Source of the DNA: Karstenula rhodostoma CBS 690.94
Lineage: Eukaryota > Ascomycota > Dothideomycetes > Pleosporales > Didymosphaeriaceae
Assembly (NCBI GenBank): GCA_010093485.1
Contig: MU001501.1
Coordinates: 699,052 to 763,051, forward strand
Direction of reading: 5' to 3'
Length of the DNA stretch: 64,000 nt
Shown here one piece after another: positions 32,397-42,825 of this stretch. Numbering within the stretch: the stretch's first letter is position 1; each line of letters starts with the position of its first letter. Made by a program: the position numbers and the translations under genes. A model generated the notes under the pieces. It was not told the origin of the DNA and ran no database searches. It saw nothing but the letters and a program-made list of their open reading frames with translations.

Positions 32397-34696
32397 TCGG
32401 CTGAGATGCCGGTTACTTGGGATTAGAATCAAAACGCCTTCAACTAATACATTCCTGTTCGCTGCGATCACTCCCTCGTGTCAGAACTTGATTCCTACTG
32501 CGGCTCAAGAACTTTCAAGCCGGTCATATCCGGGGAAAGACTCAGCCCTGTGGCGTCTTCATGATAGTCTTCCACCACACCTCTCCCGCAATTACATGGG
32601 TTACCTTCTGCGCGAACAAGGTGGGCGCTTTAGATAGAATGTGCGACAAGTTGTATTAGAAATATTATTTACTCAGCTACCACTCTTCAGCTATCAGCCG
32701 CTTCGACGGTCTACATGTAGCCTCGTCCAGCAATATCATTTCCGTCTAGCGTACGGGGCGGGTCCTAGTATTAGATAGCGGGTTCTTGGTCGGGCCTAGT
32801 CTACCCAACAAGCGCAGGCGCCATGGGTCTAGTCTAGTCTACCCTTGGGTAACGGCGTGAAGAGTGCGTAGGAGGCGCCCCGCGAAAGTGCGGCGGGAAC
32901 AATACGATAGCGACACCATTGTCACTCCACACGACTACAGCTCATCCTTCATCATCGAGTAGCCTGCACACTTCCACATCGCATCCATTCTGCTTCGAGA
33001 ATATATAAAGGCACCTCCGGGTGTTCTTTACTTGTTCCGGCGCCAAGTTCAACAAAGGATTTTCATCCCTTCATCTTCTCTAACCCTCTTATTTGCTAAC
33101 GATTGCACTATAGCATATCCTAATGCTTTATTACGCCCGGTTACTACCTGCCTCTGCGCAATCTTTATTAAGCCGAACATCTACTAAAAGGAACTATAGT
33201 CCACTCCCTCCAATCTTCTTTGCTGCATCACGGCTGCTGAAAAGTGCTACACTGTGCAAGACTATTATATACTCTACTCCGCAGACCGACCCTACCAAAA
33301 GCCGTAAAGTCAAAATGGCAGACATTCAGCTCCATGTCACTGCGGGCCTGGACCCACACCGCCTGCCCGTTATCTTCGCTGCGGTCCGCAAAAACGACGC
33401 TCTCGGCTTACGTTGCACGAAGCGCGTTGGGGAAATATACATTAAACTAATTACACAGCCGCTGTCGGAACCGTCATAGCTGGTGCAGAAGATTGTCCGT
33501 AACCTGGTAGAGTGGGATCGGGAGGTGGGGATGGCATGGCTGGAGGTAAGGAAGAGATGGGGCAGGAATGTTGACAAAGGCGGGCGGGAAGGAGGGTGCG
33601 GAGGACAATGAGTGAGCCGCCGAGCAGGAGGGAGAGATGGCCGTTGCGCGACCGCAAGGCACAGACAAAGACGCCCTGGAACGCCCGCACATACGCTGGC
33701 ATCAAGAAAGCTACAACACCTATCGGCGCCCTCGCCTGGCCACAAAAACAAGAAATTGGGTCGTCACGAATCGCACCAAGCTCTTCGCCACAGGCCTCAC
33801 TGCCAATACCTACGCGGGCTACCACACCACGCTCACGTTTACGCACCGGGGCGAATAGTCGTTGTCTCTGGATCTGCGAACCAACGCGTACGTGTGGATG
33901 TGGGAGCGGGACACGCAGAGATAGGCGGCTAGTAGACACGACGAAGCATGGACAACACTCTCCACATCCATCTCCTGGACTGCACATCCTGAACTATCAA
34001 AGCATACAGCCATATAAGCACACACTATGTTCAACACAGGTTTCCTCAAGATCCCGGACCTGCATATCATCATCCCCACGTTGAAAGACTACGTATGTAC
34101 ATCACACAATCACTTCAAATTCTCACTCACGAACTACAATAGGCAGAAGATGAACTAGTTACTATCGTGAAACTGGGTATCGTAAGGGGAAAATAACAGG
34201 GTATCCTGCACTGAGAAGGTGGTTGGAGTAAAAAAAGACATAATCGGGTCACCAGGAGTGAAAACAAGATGATAATCCAATCAGTCCTTCCCACCAGACT
34301 AGGCACCATGATATAACCCGGATATGAGAAAACGGGTATAGTAATGCAGAAGAAGGCGAGTGGTGTGAGAAGGGAGACACACGTATCGCTACGAATGTGA
34401 ATAAGAAACAACCCAGCCGTTACCACAAACCCGTGCAGCTGGATAAGCTCTGGGTTCAAGGGAACCGCTGACGGGAAGAACCATGTGGAATCCTCAATAC
34501 ACCAGATTCAGCGTTCCGAAGCACACAGCTAATCCGCTAACGATCCAGAGAATTAAGATGTGCCTGCCCGATACCTGACACAGGGGGACTAGTGGTTGGC
34601 TCGCAAAGCACCGTGACCGGAAGATGCCATGACTTCGTGGAAACCACGCCAGGAATTCAAAGAATCCTCATTCGTGTTTTTTTGTATTGCGGTACC
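32397..34696. other. gene-poor interval with one promoter-like stretch and small ORFs
   Basis: A TATA box (ATATATAAAGG, about 33001) precedes pyrimidine-rich DNA and an ORF at 33123-33479; within it ATG 33315 has a good AAAATGGC context and would encode a 54-aa peptide starting MADIQLHVTAGLD. On the minus strand, 33987-33451 is open with a hydrophobic stretch and a Pro-rich tail. Neither is recognised, and they overlap antisense, so at most one is real. The rest (34000-34696) shows nothing. Confidence 0.35.
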
Positions 34697-35988
34697 TCAG
34701 GATGCAGCATCAGACTCTGAAGCTGGTCGCTTGTTCAGGCCACAGAGCTTTCCAATGGCTGCCTTGATAGACTGCAGACGAGGCCCAATAGCCCATTCGC
34801 TGATGTTCTTGAGAATGTTACGGGAATCTTCCATGCCACGCTGCTTCCAGTACGGAAAATCCTCAACACCTCCATGTGATGGATGACTTGGTGGTTGGAG
34901 TTTGTCTCCCTCCAGTGCACATAAAACTGAAGACGGCTTCCATCTGTGACTAGTGAGAAGGTACAAATCTCGGTAAACGTTGGCTCCCGCCTATAAGCTT
35001 CTTTGTATAGCCGACAGAGGTTGTTCACCACGGTGGCGCCGTCACGACCGCCCTGGCTTTGAGCAGTGAAAATACCCTCCCCGCAGATTGTCGCCTTCCA
35101 CTGCGCAGCGATGCAGGAAAACCAGTGATTGCCAAGGAGGAAGAGGGGTAAAAGGTCTAGTTTATCTCCTCCTCTTCGGTGAAGGCTGAGGTTGAGGCGT
35201 TTCGTGCTGCTAGCTTTTGGGCAATGTAACCGTAGCATAAATCTGGCTCCGGCTGCGACAGAGACGTGTGCTTCTTCGCCACAGCGAGTCTAGGTACCGG
35301 CGGGAGAAACTCCTTGGCCAGGCGGGCTTGAGGTCATATGTGAGAAACTTGAAGCCGCCTAGGTGTTCGCCGTGGAAATCGTGCATGAGAATATTTTCCA
35401 GAATACTGATGGATGTGTCTTCTCTGCGACGAGCTGGCCCACTGCGCGCCGTCACAAACTCCTTGCCCGTGGGGGATGTGACTCCATTCCTTGGCTTCAT
35501 GATGACGGATTTCAGAAGGCTTAAGATATCGGCCGGTTTCGGATCATCCACATCGACGCGGATGTTATTGTCCTCCAGCTTATCGCGGGCCTCGATGTTC
35601 TTGCCCATGAGTGAATGGAAGGTCTCTGGAACGAGCTGTTACTGTACCTCTCTATGTCGTCGGGCCGCGCGCAGGTATCCTCGAAGGCAGCAAGGTTGTC
35701 CTCAGTCAGAGTAGCTATGGTCTCTGCACCGGTCGACTCAGCAGCTTCTGAGGGGAGGCCTTCGGATCCTGCAGACAGGAGCGACCACGATCCGCCGTCG
35801 GACGTGCACTGTCGCAGCGCGGGTCTGAAAATGAGGTCAACACCTTCGAACTCGGTATCGGGGCCCGGCGTCAGCGTGGGGCTCTCAGAATGACTACGTT
35901 TGGGCGGGCGAGGACTGTGACGGTCGCTGACGACAGTGTCCAGCCCACCGGTGGGGCGCTCGGTTTCGATGTCGCTGCTGGCCGACAT
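34697..35988 (-). pseudogene. DUF7924-like fungal protein, multiply frameshifted
   Basis: From ATG 35988 the first frame reads an ordinary disordered N-terminus (RSHSESPTLTPGPDTEFEG) and EDTCARPDDIERY. The recognisable protein then continues in successive frames: GKNIEARDKLED and GGFKFLTYD; ARLAKEFLPPVPRLAVAKK and PEPDLCYGYIAQKL; LDLLPLFLLGNHWFSCIAAQ, QGGRDGATVVNNL and LQFYVHWRET; and finally EDSRNILKNISEWAIGPRLQ to the stop at 34697. These blocks match the conserved fungal DUF7924 type (YGY, QGxRDGAT and HWRE motifs) in the right order. About four single-base shifts (near 35610, 35330, 35165 and 34880) are needed, none of which has intron signals. It is therefore a decayed gene unless the assembly is poor here. 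Confidence 0.65.
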
Positions 35989-37299
35989 GTACGGGACTAG
36001 GCAGGGCCACGCATGGAGAGGCGCAGTGAAGATAGAAGGGAGAGTGGGGGTTGCTGAGTAGGGAGGAGATTAGCAGAGAGAGCTCCATATGAAGCTGCAG
36101 GTAGCTTACTTGGGGTTGCGAAGCAAATGGCAATCAGAACAGCAGTTTTCAGGGTGGCCTGGGCGGCTGACCGTGACCGAAAGAGTTAGGTTATAAAAGA
36201 GAACCCTCGAGGATTGAAAGCGCACAGCGGGTATACGGTAGTCCAAACAGAAGATAAATACACGACTTTCGGCAGCTAGGGTTAGGGGCTTGACTGGTCG
36301 AGCCGAGTTGTGCAAAATAAAGCTTGAGAATAGTGTAGAGAACGCGCGAGTCTTTACAACGGGGGAGCTTGCTTATCGATAAAGTTCGGCAGGCAACCAC
36401 ACTCGAGGCGACGTCGGCACCGACTGGCACACACAGAACGGCACGATTGTGGCAGCGGAATGAGAATGAGAATGAGGACGATGGCGTTGCCGTCCTTGGT
36501 CGCGTCGTGATGCGCAGTGGGGCTGACCAACACTACGCGGCCGCCCGCACGCGCTAACCACATACAGTTACCCCATATCAACACCCGCCCCCATCAGTTC
36601 GCCCCAGCTTCCCCACTCGCATCTGCAGCACCCGCACACCCGCCATTGCAAGCGTCATATTGGCCGATGAAGCCTCCAGATCTGTGCAGGACCGCGGCAT
36701 TCCTTTTCCGGACTTAACCAAATCACGTACCCTCGATCTCGAAAAGATGATTGAGAGCCCCCAGAGGCTTCAAGGAGCGACTTCGGGTCATTGCATCGGC
36801 TAGCGTGGCGCTAGTGGACAAAGAACGCTCCACGCCTTAACGCAGTGTAACTCCAGACGAAAAGTGCGCGTTCCTGTGATTGCTCGGCGCTCCGCAGACT
36901 GTTTTTTCGAAGCCACCAACACGTACTGACCTTGGTTGGTTGGTTGGTTGGGATGGCAGCGTGTCGTAGGTCGCTCTGTGGACACGGTCTTGGAGGATGT
37001 GCTCGATACAATCACCATCCTTTTCTTGGAAGCACAGTCGAACGCATGTTTATTGCTTCCTTCAAGGTATCTTCTTCGGTACCGGGGATAGTAGCATGGT
37101 AAGAGCATCAGTGATCAGGATTCAGTTGAGGTTCACAGAAACCCAAAGAATTCCACCATTGTTCCCTCACATCTCTTCTCGACTGTCAGTTCCCAGCGCC
37201 GCAGTGCCTCAAGGCGAACCGAAAGACGAACGTTAAACCTCACTCATGCCTCACACCCTTTCCCAATCCCTTATCATTCTTCTCTCCAAGCCAAGACCT
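35989..37299. other. gene-free interval
   Basis: No recognisable gene is seen. A short (TTGG)n run lies at about 36935-36955. Small ORFs overlap on both strands with no consistent coding character. Confidence 0.4.
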
Positions 37300-37491
37300 T
37301 CAATTCGTGCAGCTCCAACCCCAAAGCCCCATAAGCAGCTTGCAATTCTCACATACACCCTTCCATACCGGATCCAACAAGCGCACCACAGGCGCACAAG
37401 TCATCAGGTGGCAGCCGCCGCGTCGGCAGGGTTCGAATGTCGGGTTGGAATCGTGGGTGCAAGCGTAGCGGTGGACGATGTATTTGCACAT
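37300..37491 (-). CDS. small Cys-rich protein
   Basis: A 63-aa ORF starts at ATG 37491. It has eight cysteines in paired positions: MCKYIVHRYACTHDSN, FEPCRRGGCHLMTC, then GVCENCKLL. The opening Met-Cys-x-hydrophobic-H-x-Y-x-C-x-H and a C-x2-C near the end match a recurrent class of small fungal proteins that look like zinc-binding or redox peptides (MCxxxxHxYxCGH type). It has no signal peptide, so it is probably intracellular. It could also be a fragment, or fortuitous; its length is just above the noise level. Confidence 0.4.
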   Translation of the reverse strand: MCKYIVHRYACTHDSNPTFEPCRRGGCHLMTCAPVVRLLDPVWKGVCENCKLLMGLWGWSCTN

Positions 37492-38818
37492 TGGGAAGTT
37501 CTGTCGCGCGATAGGACGATAGTGAGGGACGTCAAGCGCCTCCGGTAGTGTTGGCAGAAGGTTGGACGGGTCGCTTGAGCGCTTCCCCCGGGGTAATATG
37601 ATGTGTGGTCGTCTGAAGACTGCAACTCAAAGAGCGACCGAGCTGGGGCACTTGCGCGAGACGAGTTGACTGCCTGGGTCGCTAACTGTCGCGTCCTGGG
37701 GAAGGTGTTTTTTGCACAGTTGTTGGAAGGCCCATCGCTGTTTAAATCATTCGGGGCTGTTTAATAGAGGGACAATGGCGGTGTGCACCAGGCTGTCTGC
37801 TGATCCAGATTGAAGGACGACACGCTTCCGGGCCGTGTACGGTCGTTGAAGACATGGCCCGGTCGTGCAGTCAGGAATGCGACCAAAAACAGAAGTCACG
37901 GGCGCCCCAAGCTTGTCGTATATCTGAGTGGTGTATACAGGTTTGCGCTTCTGTTGTTGTCTTTACCATTATTCCCTATCGCGACTCAATAGCTGCTGCG
38001 CATGGCAACTGAGTGCGATGGCAACGAGGTCGCTAGAAGCGTCGTCGAACATGGATGCAGCCAGGAATCTTCGGTCCAAGAATAATCATGGTCGGCATCG
38101 GCCCGTCGCGAAACGGCCGGGTGGAAAAGAAAGCGTGCCGAAACATTTTACGGACTCTGAATTGATAGACTGCCCAAGACTGTAAACACGTCATCTGCTC
38201 GGCTCGGTTGGAATAGTAAAGGAAGGCTGCAAAGGATCGCTAGACGTGCACACGCATAATGCGCAGCTGAGGAACACGACCTGGGTCGCAAAGGAAGTCG
38301 CAATTATTTGATGCCGCATCACTTTCGGATCACCGCTGAGGTGTTGTCTGGGTGGGCGCGCATGAAGGATAATAAAAACTTTGGGTCGAAAAGCTGTGTG
38401 AACTGCCAAAGGAGGATTTGTAAGGGATGGCCGGGCTTACACACGCGCTATGCGCAGCCGAGCGACGAGGTGCCGTAAGGAATAAGGAACGTTGTTGTTG
38501 TTGTTCAACGATAGTTTGAGATGCTGTTTGACTCGCGCGACAGGCGTGCTCGCATTCCAGCCACATGCCACCTGATAAGAGCTGTCAAAAACGTCCAACA
38601 TGGATTGGATATCAGACATACGCTTCTTACACGTGATTAGAGATTCGCATTGTATGTTCTTCTGCTCCCACTCATATGCTGTACTGAACAAGAAACTAAG
38701 AGGTGTGGTACGCGAACCAGGACAGTATTGGATGGTAAAATGTGGAGACAGGCCCAATGCTCTTTGCTATTGAGGTTTTCCATCCAAATGTCGACGTACA
38801 AGCACAATAACGCCCCAC
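37492..38818. other. gene-free interval
   Basis: Short ORFs only. A weak direct duplication is visible: CACACGCATAATGCGCAGC at about 38250 and CACACGCGCTATGCGCAGC at about 38440. No gene or RNA could be supported. Confidence 0.35.
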
Positions 38819-39566
38819 TTAATGAAGCTCAGCACCATACTGCCGAGTCCCAGTCCTCGCCCTTCCCCCAACCCACGGTACCACCCAACACTTCAAGACA
38901 ATAGCGATGATCACAGACGCCGAAAAAGCCCCAATGCCAATTCCAATGCCTTCAACTGGCGTTATCTTCCGTTCAAGATATGTGGAGTTGGCGGGGCCAG
39001 ATGGCCAGTTCGTTGATGCAGGGTCAGATGGCACTGTCAACGGACCTATGTCAGATGGCAAAGTTGTCGGATGTGGCTTCGGGCTCGAATTATCATCTCC
39101 CGATGAGATGTTGAAGTTTGGTGATGCCCATGCCTGGCTGCGGTCTTGAGGGTCTACGACGGCCACGTAGTACACTGGCTCGATACACGTTTTGTTTGTT
39201 GCTGTCGGGGTCCAGGGTAGCGATTCGAGGCCGCCTTCAGCAGCCTGTGTTGTAAAGGGGGATCCTGGCAAGGGTTAGAGCGCGGGGGTTGTTCCGAATA
39301 GATATCATACCTGGAAGTACTTGTTCAAGGTACGACAGTCTGTCGACCTCTCCATGTTCAAGCATGGTGCAATTTACCCACAGCTCGAGTAAGAAGTCTT
39401 TCAGACTATCATCGTCCCATGTGAACGCGATAATTTGCTCTCTGCCCTCTGGCCAGACTTGATTGACGCCGGGATGGTCGTGATCGCTCGGGTTGCGGAA
39501 TTGCAACTCAACTGCAGCTGATAGGGAGGCCAACAATGGTGCAGTGAGTATGATCCATACACGCAT
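38819..39566 (-). CDS. single-pass cell-surface protein with signal peptide
   Basis: Exons 39566-39311 and 39264-38819 (46-nt intron, GTATGA...GCCAG) give 233 aa. Residues 1-20 (MRVWIILTAPLLASLSAAVE) form a clear signal peptide. The ectodomain begins with a beta-rich segment (REQIIAFTWDDDSLKDFLLE, with NCT as a glycosylation site), then a Ser/Thr/Pro-rich stalk with several N-x-S/T sites. One transmembrane helix follows (about residues 190-212, GIGIGAFSASVIIAIVLKCW) with a short basic tail containing GGRARTGTRQYG. This layout is typical of fungal plasma-membrane surface proteins of unknown function. It is the last supported gene before the AT-rich block. Confidence 0.72.
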
Positions 39567-40100
39567 CTTGTTAATCTGCAATGTATGTAAACGTTTATGA
39601 AGAGGATGAACAAACCCGAAAGACAGGGAAAGGTTCATGGTGGGCAAGAAACAAAGTGGCTTTTGGATAACAATTATCTTCACAGTGCGTTGCCTTGCAA
39701 AGAGGAAGTGTTGCGATCTCCACAAGAACCTAGTACGCTTTGAAGTGGAGTATATATCTGATAAAATAAAAGTGTACCCTTGCAGTGACCTAACAACTGG
39801 CCCCGTTATGAGATATGAATGCTCGTATTACCGATTTCGAGAATCCATGGTTTCATAACGTGGCTGTATTGACGGGTGTGATGGGTGACAAGTCCCGACG
39901 GCCAATAATCTAGCTTGGGTAGCCCGGAGCACACTATCTCCCGGATCACAGACCTTATCACATTACACAAGCTACCCCACATAGTATATAGACAACAGGT
40001 ATCTGTCTTTTAATCACGATCGCGACGGATGTTGGTTAGTGGCTGTACCCCCGGGTAGAATTCTATTGGCAAATGGGGAGAAAGCGTGGAAGGTTCACTA
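39567..40100. other. promoter region and junction to the AT-rich block
   Basis: Upstream DNA of the surface-protein gene has mixed composition. At about 40,090-40,110 the sequence passes into AT-rich, transposon-derived DNA that continues to the end of the window. Confidence 0.5.
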
Positions 40101-40109
40101 CTTATATAA

Positions 40110-40203
40110 GGTGATCTTTTTTAGTCCCCCTTTATTTGTGTATTAGTAAAGCACAACGCGCCTTTTTATCCCCCCTACTTTATTAAGTTATCCTACCTTA
40201 GAC
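40110..40203 (-). repeat. R1 short repeat, partial copy
   Basis: On the reverse strand this matches the R1 element at 53018: shared blocks include AATAAAGTAGGGGGGATAAA, AAAGGCGCGTTGTGCTTTAC and AAAGGGGGACTAAAAAAG. The part after AAAAAAG is missing. This copy keeps CpG sites and lies exactly at the edge of the AT-rich block. Confidence 0.7.
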
Positions 40204-40390
40204 TAGTAAATAGGTTAAGTATACCTATACTTAGGTATAGGTTAGGTTAGAGTTATATAGACCTTAGGTAGGGGTTAGAGTAGAGATAGTTAAAGTATAA
40301 GTTAGAATTAGAGTAGAGGTAGTTAAAATATAGATTATAGTTAGATAGAGGTAGTTAAAGTATAGATAGGGGTAAAATTAGTATACTTAC
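40196..40390 (+). repeat. R3 repeat (AGGTTAG-rich), copy 1
   Basis: Begins GACTAGTAAATAGGTTA and contains TAGACCTTAGGTAGGGGTTAG and repeated AGTTAAAGTATA. Similar sequence occurs at 51054-51204 in the same direction and at about 47850-48040 inverted. It resembles the edge of a retroelement; it is not a telomere repeat. Confidence 0.55.
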
Positions 40391-40818
40391 TTAAATTACC
40401 TATATAATATAATAACTAAATTATTTTATTAATAGATATTATATAATAAATAAGTATAAATTAAGATTCTATTTTTATTACTTATAATTAATTTTAAATT
40501 TAATAATTTATATATATATTTATTATAATTATTTATTATAGTAATAACTATTCTAGATATTATTATAGCCTTTAGTACTTTTATAATAAGAGGGCTATTT
40601 TTTCCTATTAGCTATTTTATATAACTTTCTATTTAGAAATATTTTTTTTTTTTTTTTTTTTTATTTCTTCTTTTCTATTTATTTATACTAATAGCTTAGA
40701 CTTATATATATTACTTAAGAGTTTATATAAATCTCTAAACTAACTACTATCTTTATTAGTTTTATTTCTAACTTTAAGGTTTAAGTTATTATTTATTTTT
40801 TAAGTAATAGTATTCTTA

Positions 40819-41091
40819 CGTATTAGGTATTAGTGAATAAGGAGTATACTGCCCCACTAGCGTTATATAGCGTCGTGGCGTTATAGCGTCGCTATATTAT
40901 ATAATATATATAGATAGGTTAATACTTAGTTAATTAAGCTTAGTACTATAGGCGCCCTTCTTTCTCTCTTATTATAAATAGTACTATCCTTTAGAGCTAT
41001 TTAATAGAACTATATAGTATCTCTAGATATTTCCTTATTACTAGGTAGTTATAATAGTAACTTTATATTAAAAAAAAAAAAAAAAAAAAAA
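40819..41091 (+). mobile_element. R2 short retroposon with poly(A) tail, copy A
   Basis: A 273-bp insertion ends in a run of more than 20 A and is flanked by the direct repeat AATAGTATTCTTA (40806-40818 and 41092-41104), a 13-bp target duplication. A 3' poly(A) plus a variable-length target duplication is the hallmark of LINE-mobilised DNA (a SINE or a 5'-truncated LINE). It keeps CpG sites (GCGTTATATAGCGTCGTGGC), so it is less RIP-damaged than its surroundings. No clear pol III boxes could be seen. Confidence 0.72.
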
Positions 41092-41428
41092 AATAGTATT
41101 CTTAAATATTAAAAACTTTTAAATTATACTAGTAATAAAATTATACCTTTAATTCCTAATTATATCTCTTACTAAATTAAAAATATACTTTATTCTAATT
41201 TTAGTAATTAGTATTACTAGAATATTCTTTATAATTTAAGTAAAGTAAGAATAAGCTTTTTTATTAAATTTTTACTATTTAAAAAGATTAAAATCTTTAC
41301 TCTATCTTATATAAGGTAAGCTAAAATAAAATTTATTTTTTTAGTAAATTACTTCTTATAGGTTTTTCTCTATATTATATAAAGTAGAATTAGAAAGCTA
41401 AAATAAATTACTTATTAATTACTATTAT

Positions 41429-41580
41429 ATTATAGAGATTTACTATAAGATAGAGTAACTTAATAAAGTAGATAGAATAAAAAGGTATATTATACTTTAC
41501 TAATATATAAATAAAGGGGAACTAAAAAAGTAACTAAGACTTACTTAGTATTTATATATAGGCTAACTAAAAAGGATATA
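41429..41580 (+). repeat. R1 short repeat, heavily mutated copy
   Basis: Matches the R1 element at 53018 along its length (TATAGAGATTTACTATAAG, GGCTAACTAAAAAGG) with nearly all C and G changed by transitions. Confidence 0.6.
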
Positions 41581-41971
41581 ATACTAAGCTATCTAAAATA
41601 GAACTAGTATAAAACTAACTAAAATAAACTTAGTATATACCTACTAATATATAAGAAATCTAACTATAAAGAGTTAATAAGGTATTAAAAAGAATAGTTT
41701 TTATTAAAACTAGAAGAAAAATATATATAAGTAGATACTACTATCTATATTACTTTCTCCTATTTTATACTTTATTAGTTATTAATAGTATATAAGAAAA
41801 AAATATAATTAAAATATCTATTCTTAGTATACTATAAATTCTACTTAATAATATAATATAATACTTATAGTTTTTATTAGGCTTATTAATATATTACTTA
41901 TATCTTAGAATTAACCTAACTAATAATAAACTAATATAGATAGTAATATACCTATTTCCTACTATCTATCT

Positions 41972-41973
41972 AG

Positions 41974-42012
<39 letters not shown>
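41972..42012. repeat. (AAT)n microsatellite
   Basis: About 13 consecutive AAT units. Confidence 0.8.
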
Positions 42013-42013
<1 letters not shown>

Positions 42014-42825
42014 TAATACCTATAATAAAGTAAAAAAGTATAGTAAAAGTATTTAAATAATAATAGTAATAATAGGTAATAGTTATAATATCTAGAAAGT
42101 TAAAAGCTAGTTAAGATCTAAATTTAAAGTATATATAGGTATAAAGGAAGTACTTAAATTATATAAGTTAAGTTAGCTAGTAATATAATATTTATTATCT
42201 CTAGACTATAGATATATACTATAGTAATAGAAAATATAGAGTATATAGAATTATTATAGTAATAATAAAAAAGAGACTAAAAAGAATAAAAAGTTTATAA
42301 TAAAGATAATAAGTAATAAAATAAGTATTTACTAAATATAAAAGATTTTATATAGTATAGTAATATAGATATAAGTAATAGTAATAGTAATAATAATAGT
42401 AAAGGAGTCTTAAGTCCTATTCTAAGTTTTAAATATAGAGTCTATAAGGTAATAGATAAAAAGTAAAGGATAAAGAATAAAAAATAAAAAGTAAAGAATA
42501 AAAAATAAAGAATAATAGAAATAGTAATTATATATAGTTAGTATTTAATAATAGTAATAGGGGTATATAGTATTTAATTATAAAATACTAAGGAAGCTTA
42601 GTATTATATTAATAGTAGAATAAGGTAATAAAGATTATAATATAAAGTTAATTAGTATTTAACTATAATTACTAGTCTAGATTCTAATCTAGGTCTATAG
42701 AACTATATAGTATACTTATAATAAAAGAGAGCTTTTTATTCTTCTTTAATACTTATTTTATATATTTTTATACTTTTTTAATTATTAGTATAATACTAAC
42801 TAATAGTTATTTAATACTAATTCTC

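Noticed and set aside
33451..33987. 178-aa minus-strand ORF with hydrophobic stretch
   Set aside because: No recognisable domain, no splice or start support, and overlapping ORFs in several frames; only mentioned in the interval note.
37425..37440. GGTTCGAAT-like tRNA B box
   Set aside because: No matching A box or cloverleaf around it; it lies antisense to the small Cys-rich ORF.
1..40100. rRNA or tRNA genes
   Set aside because: None could be recognised by eye; a covariance-model scan (tRNAscan-SE, Infernal) would be needed and was not available.
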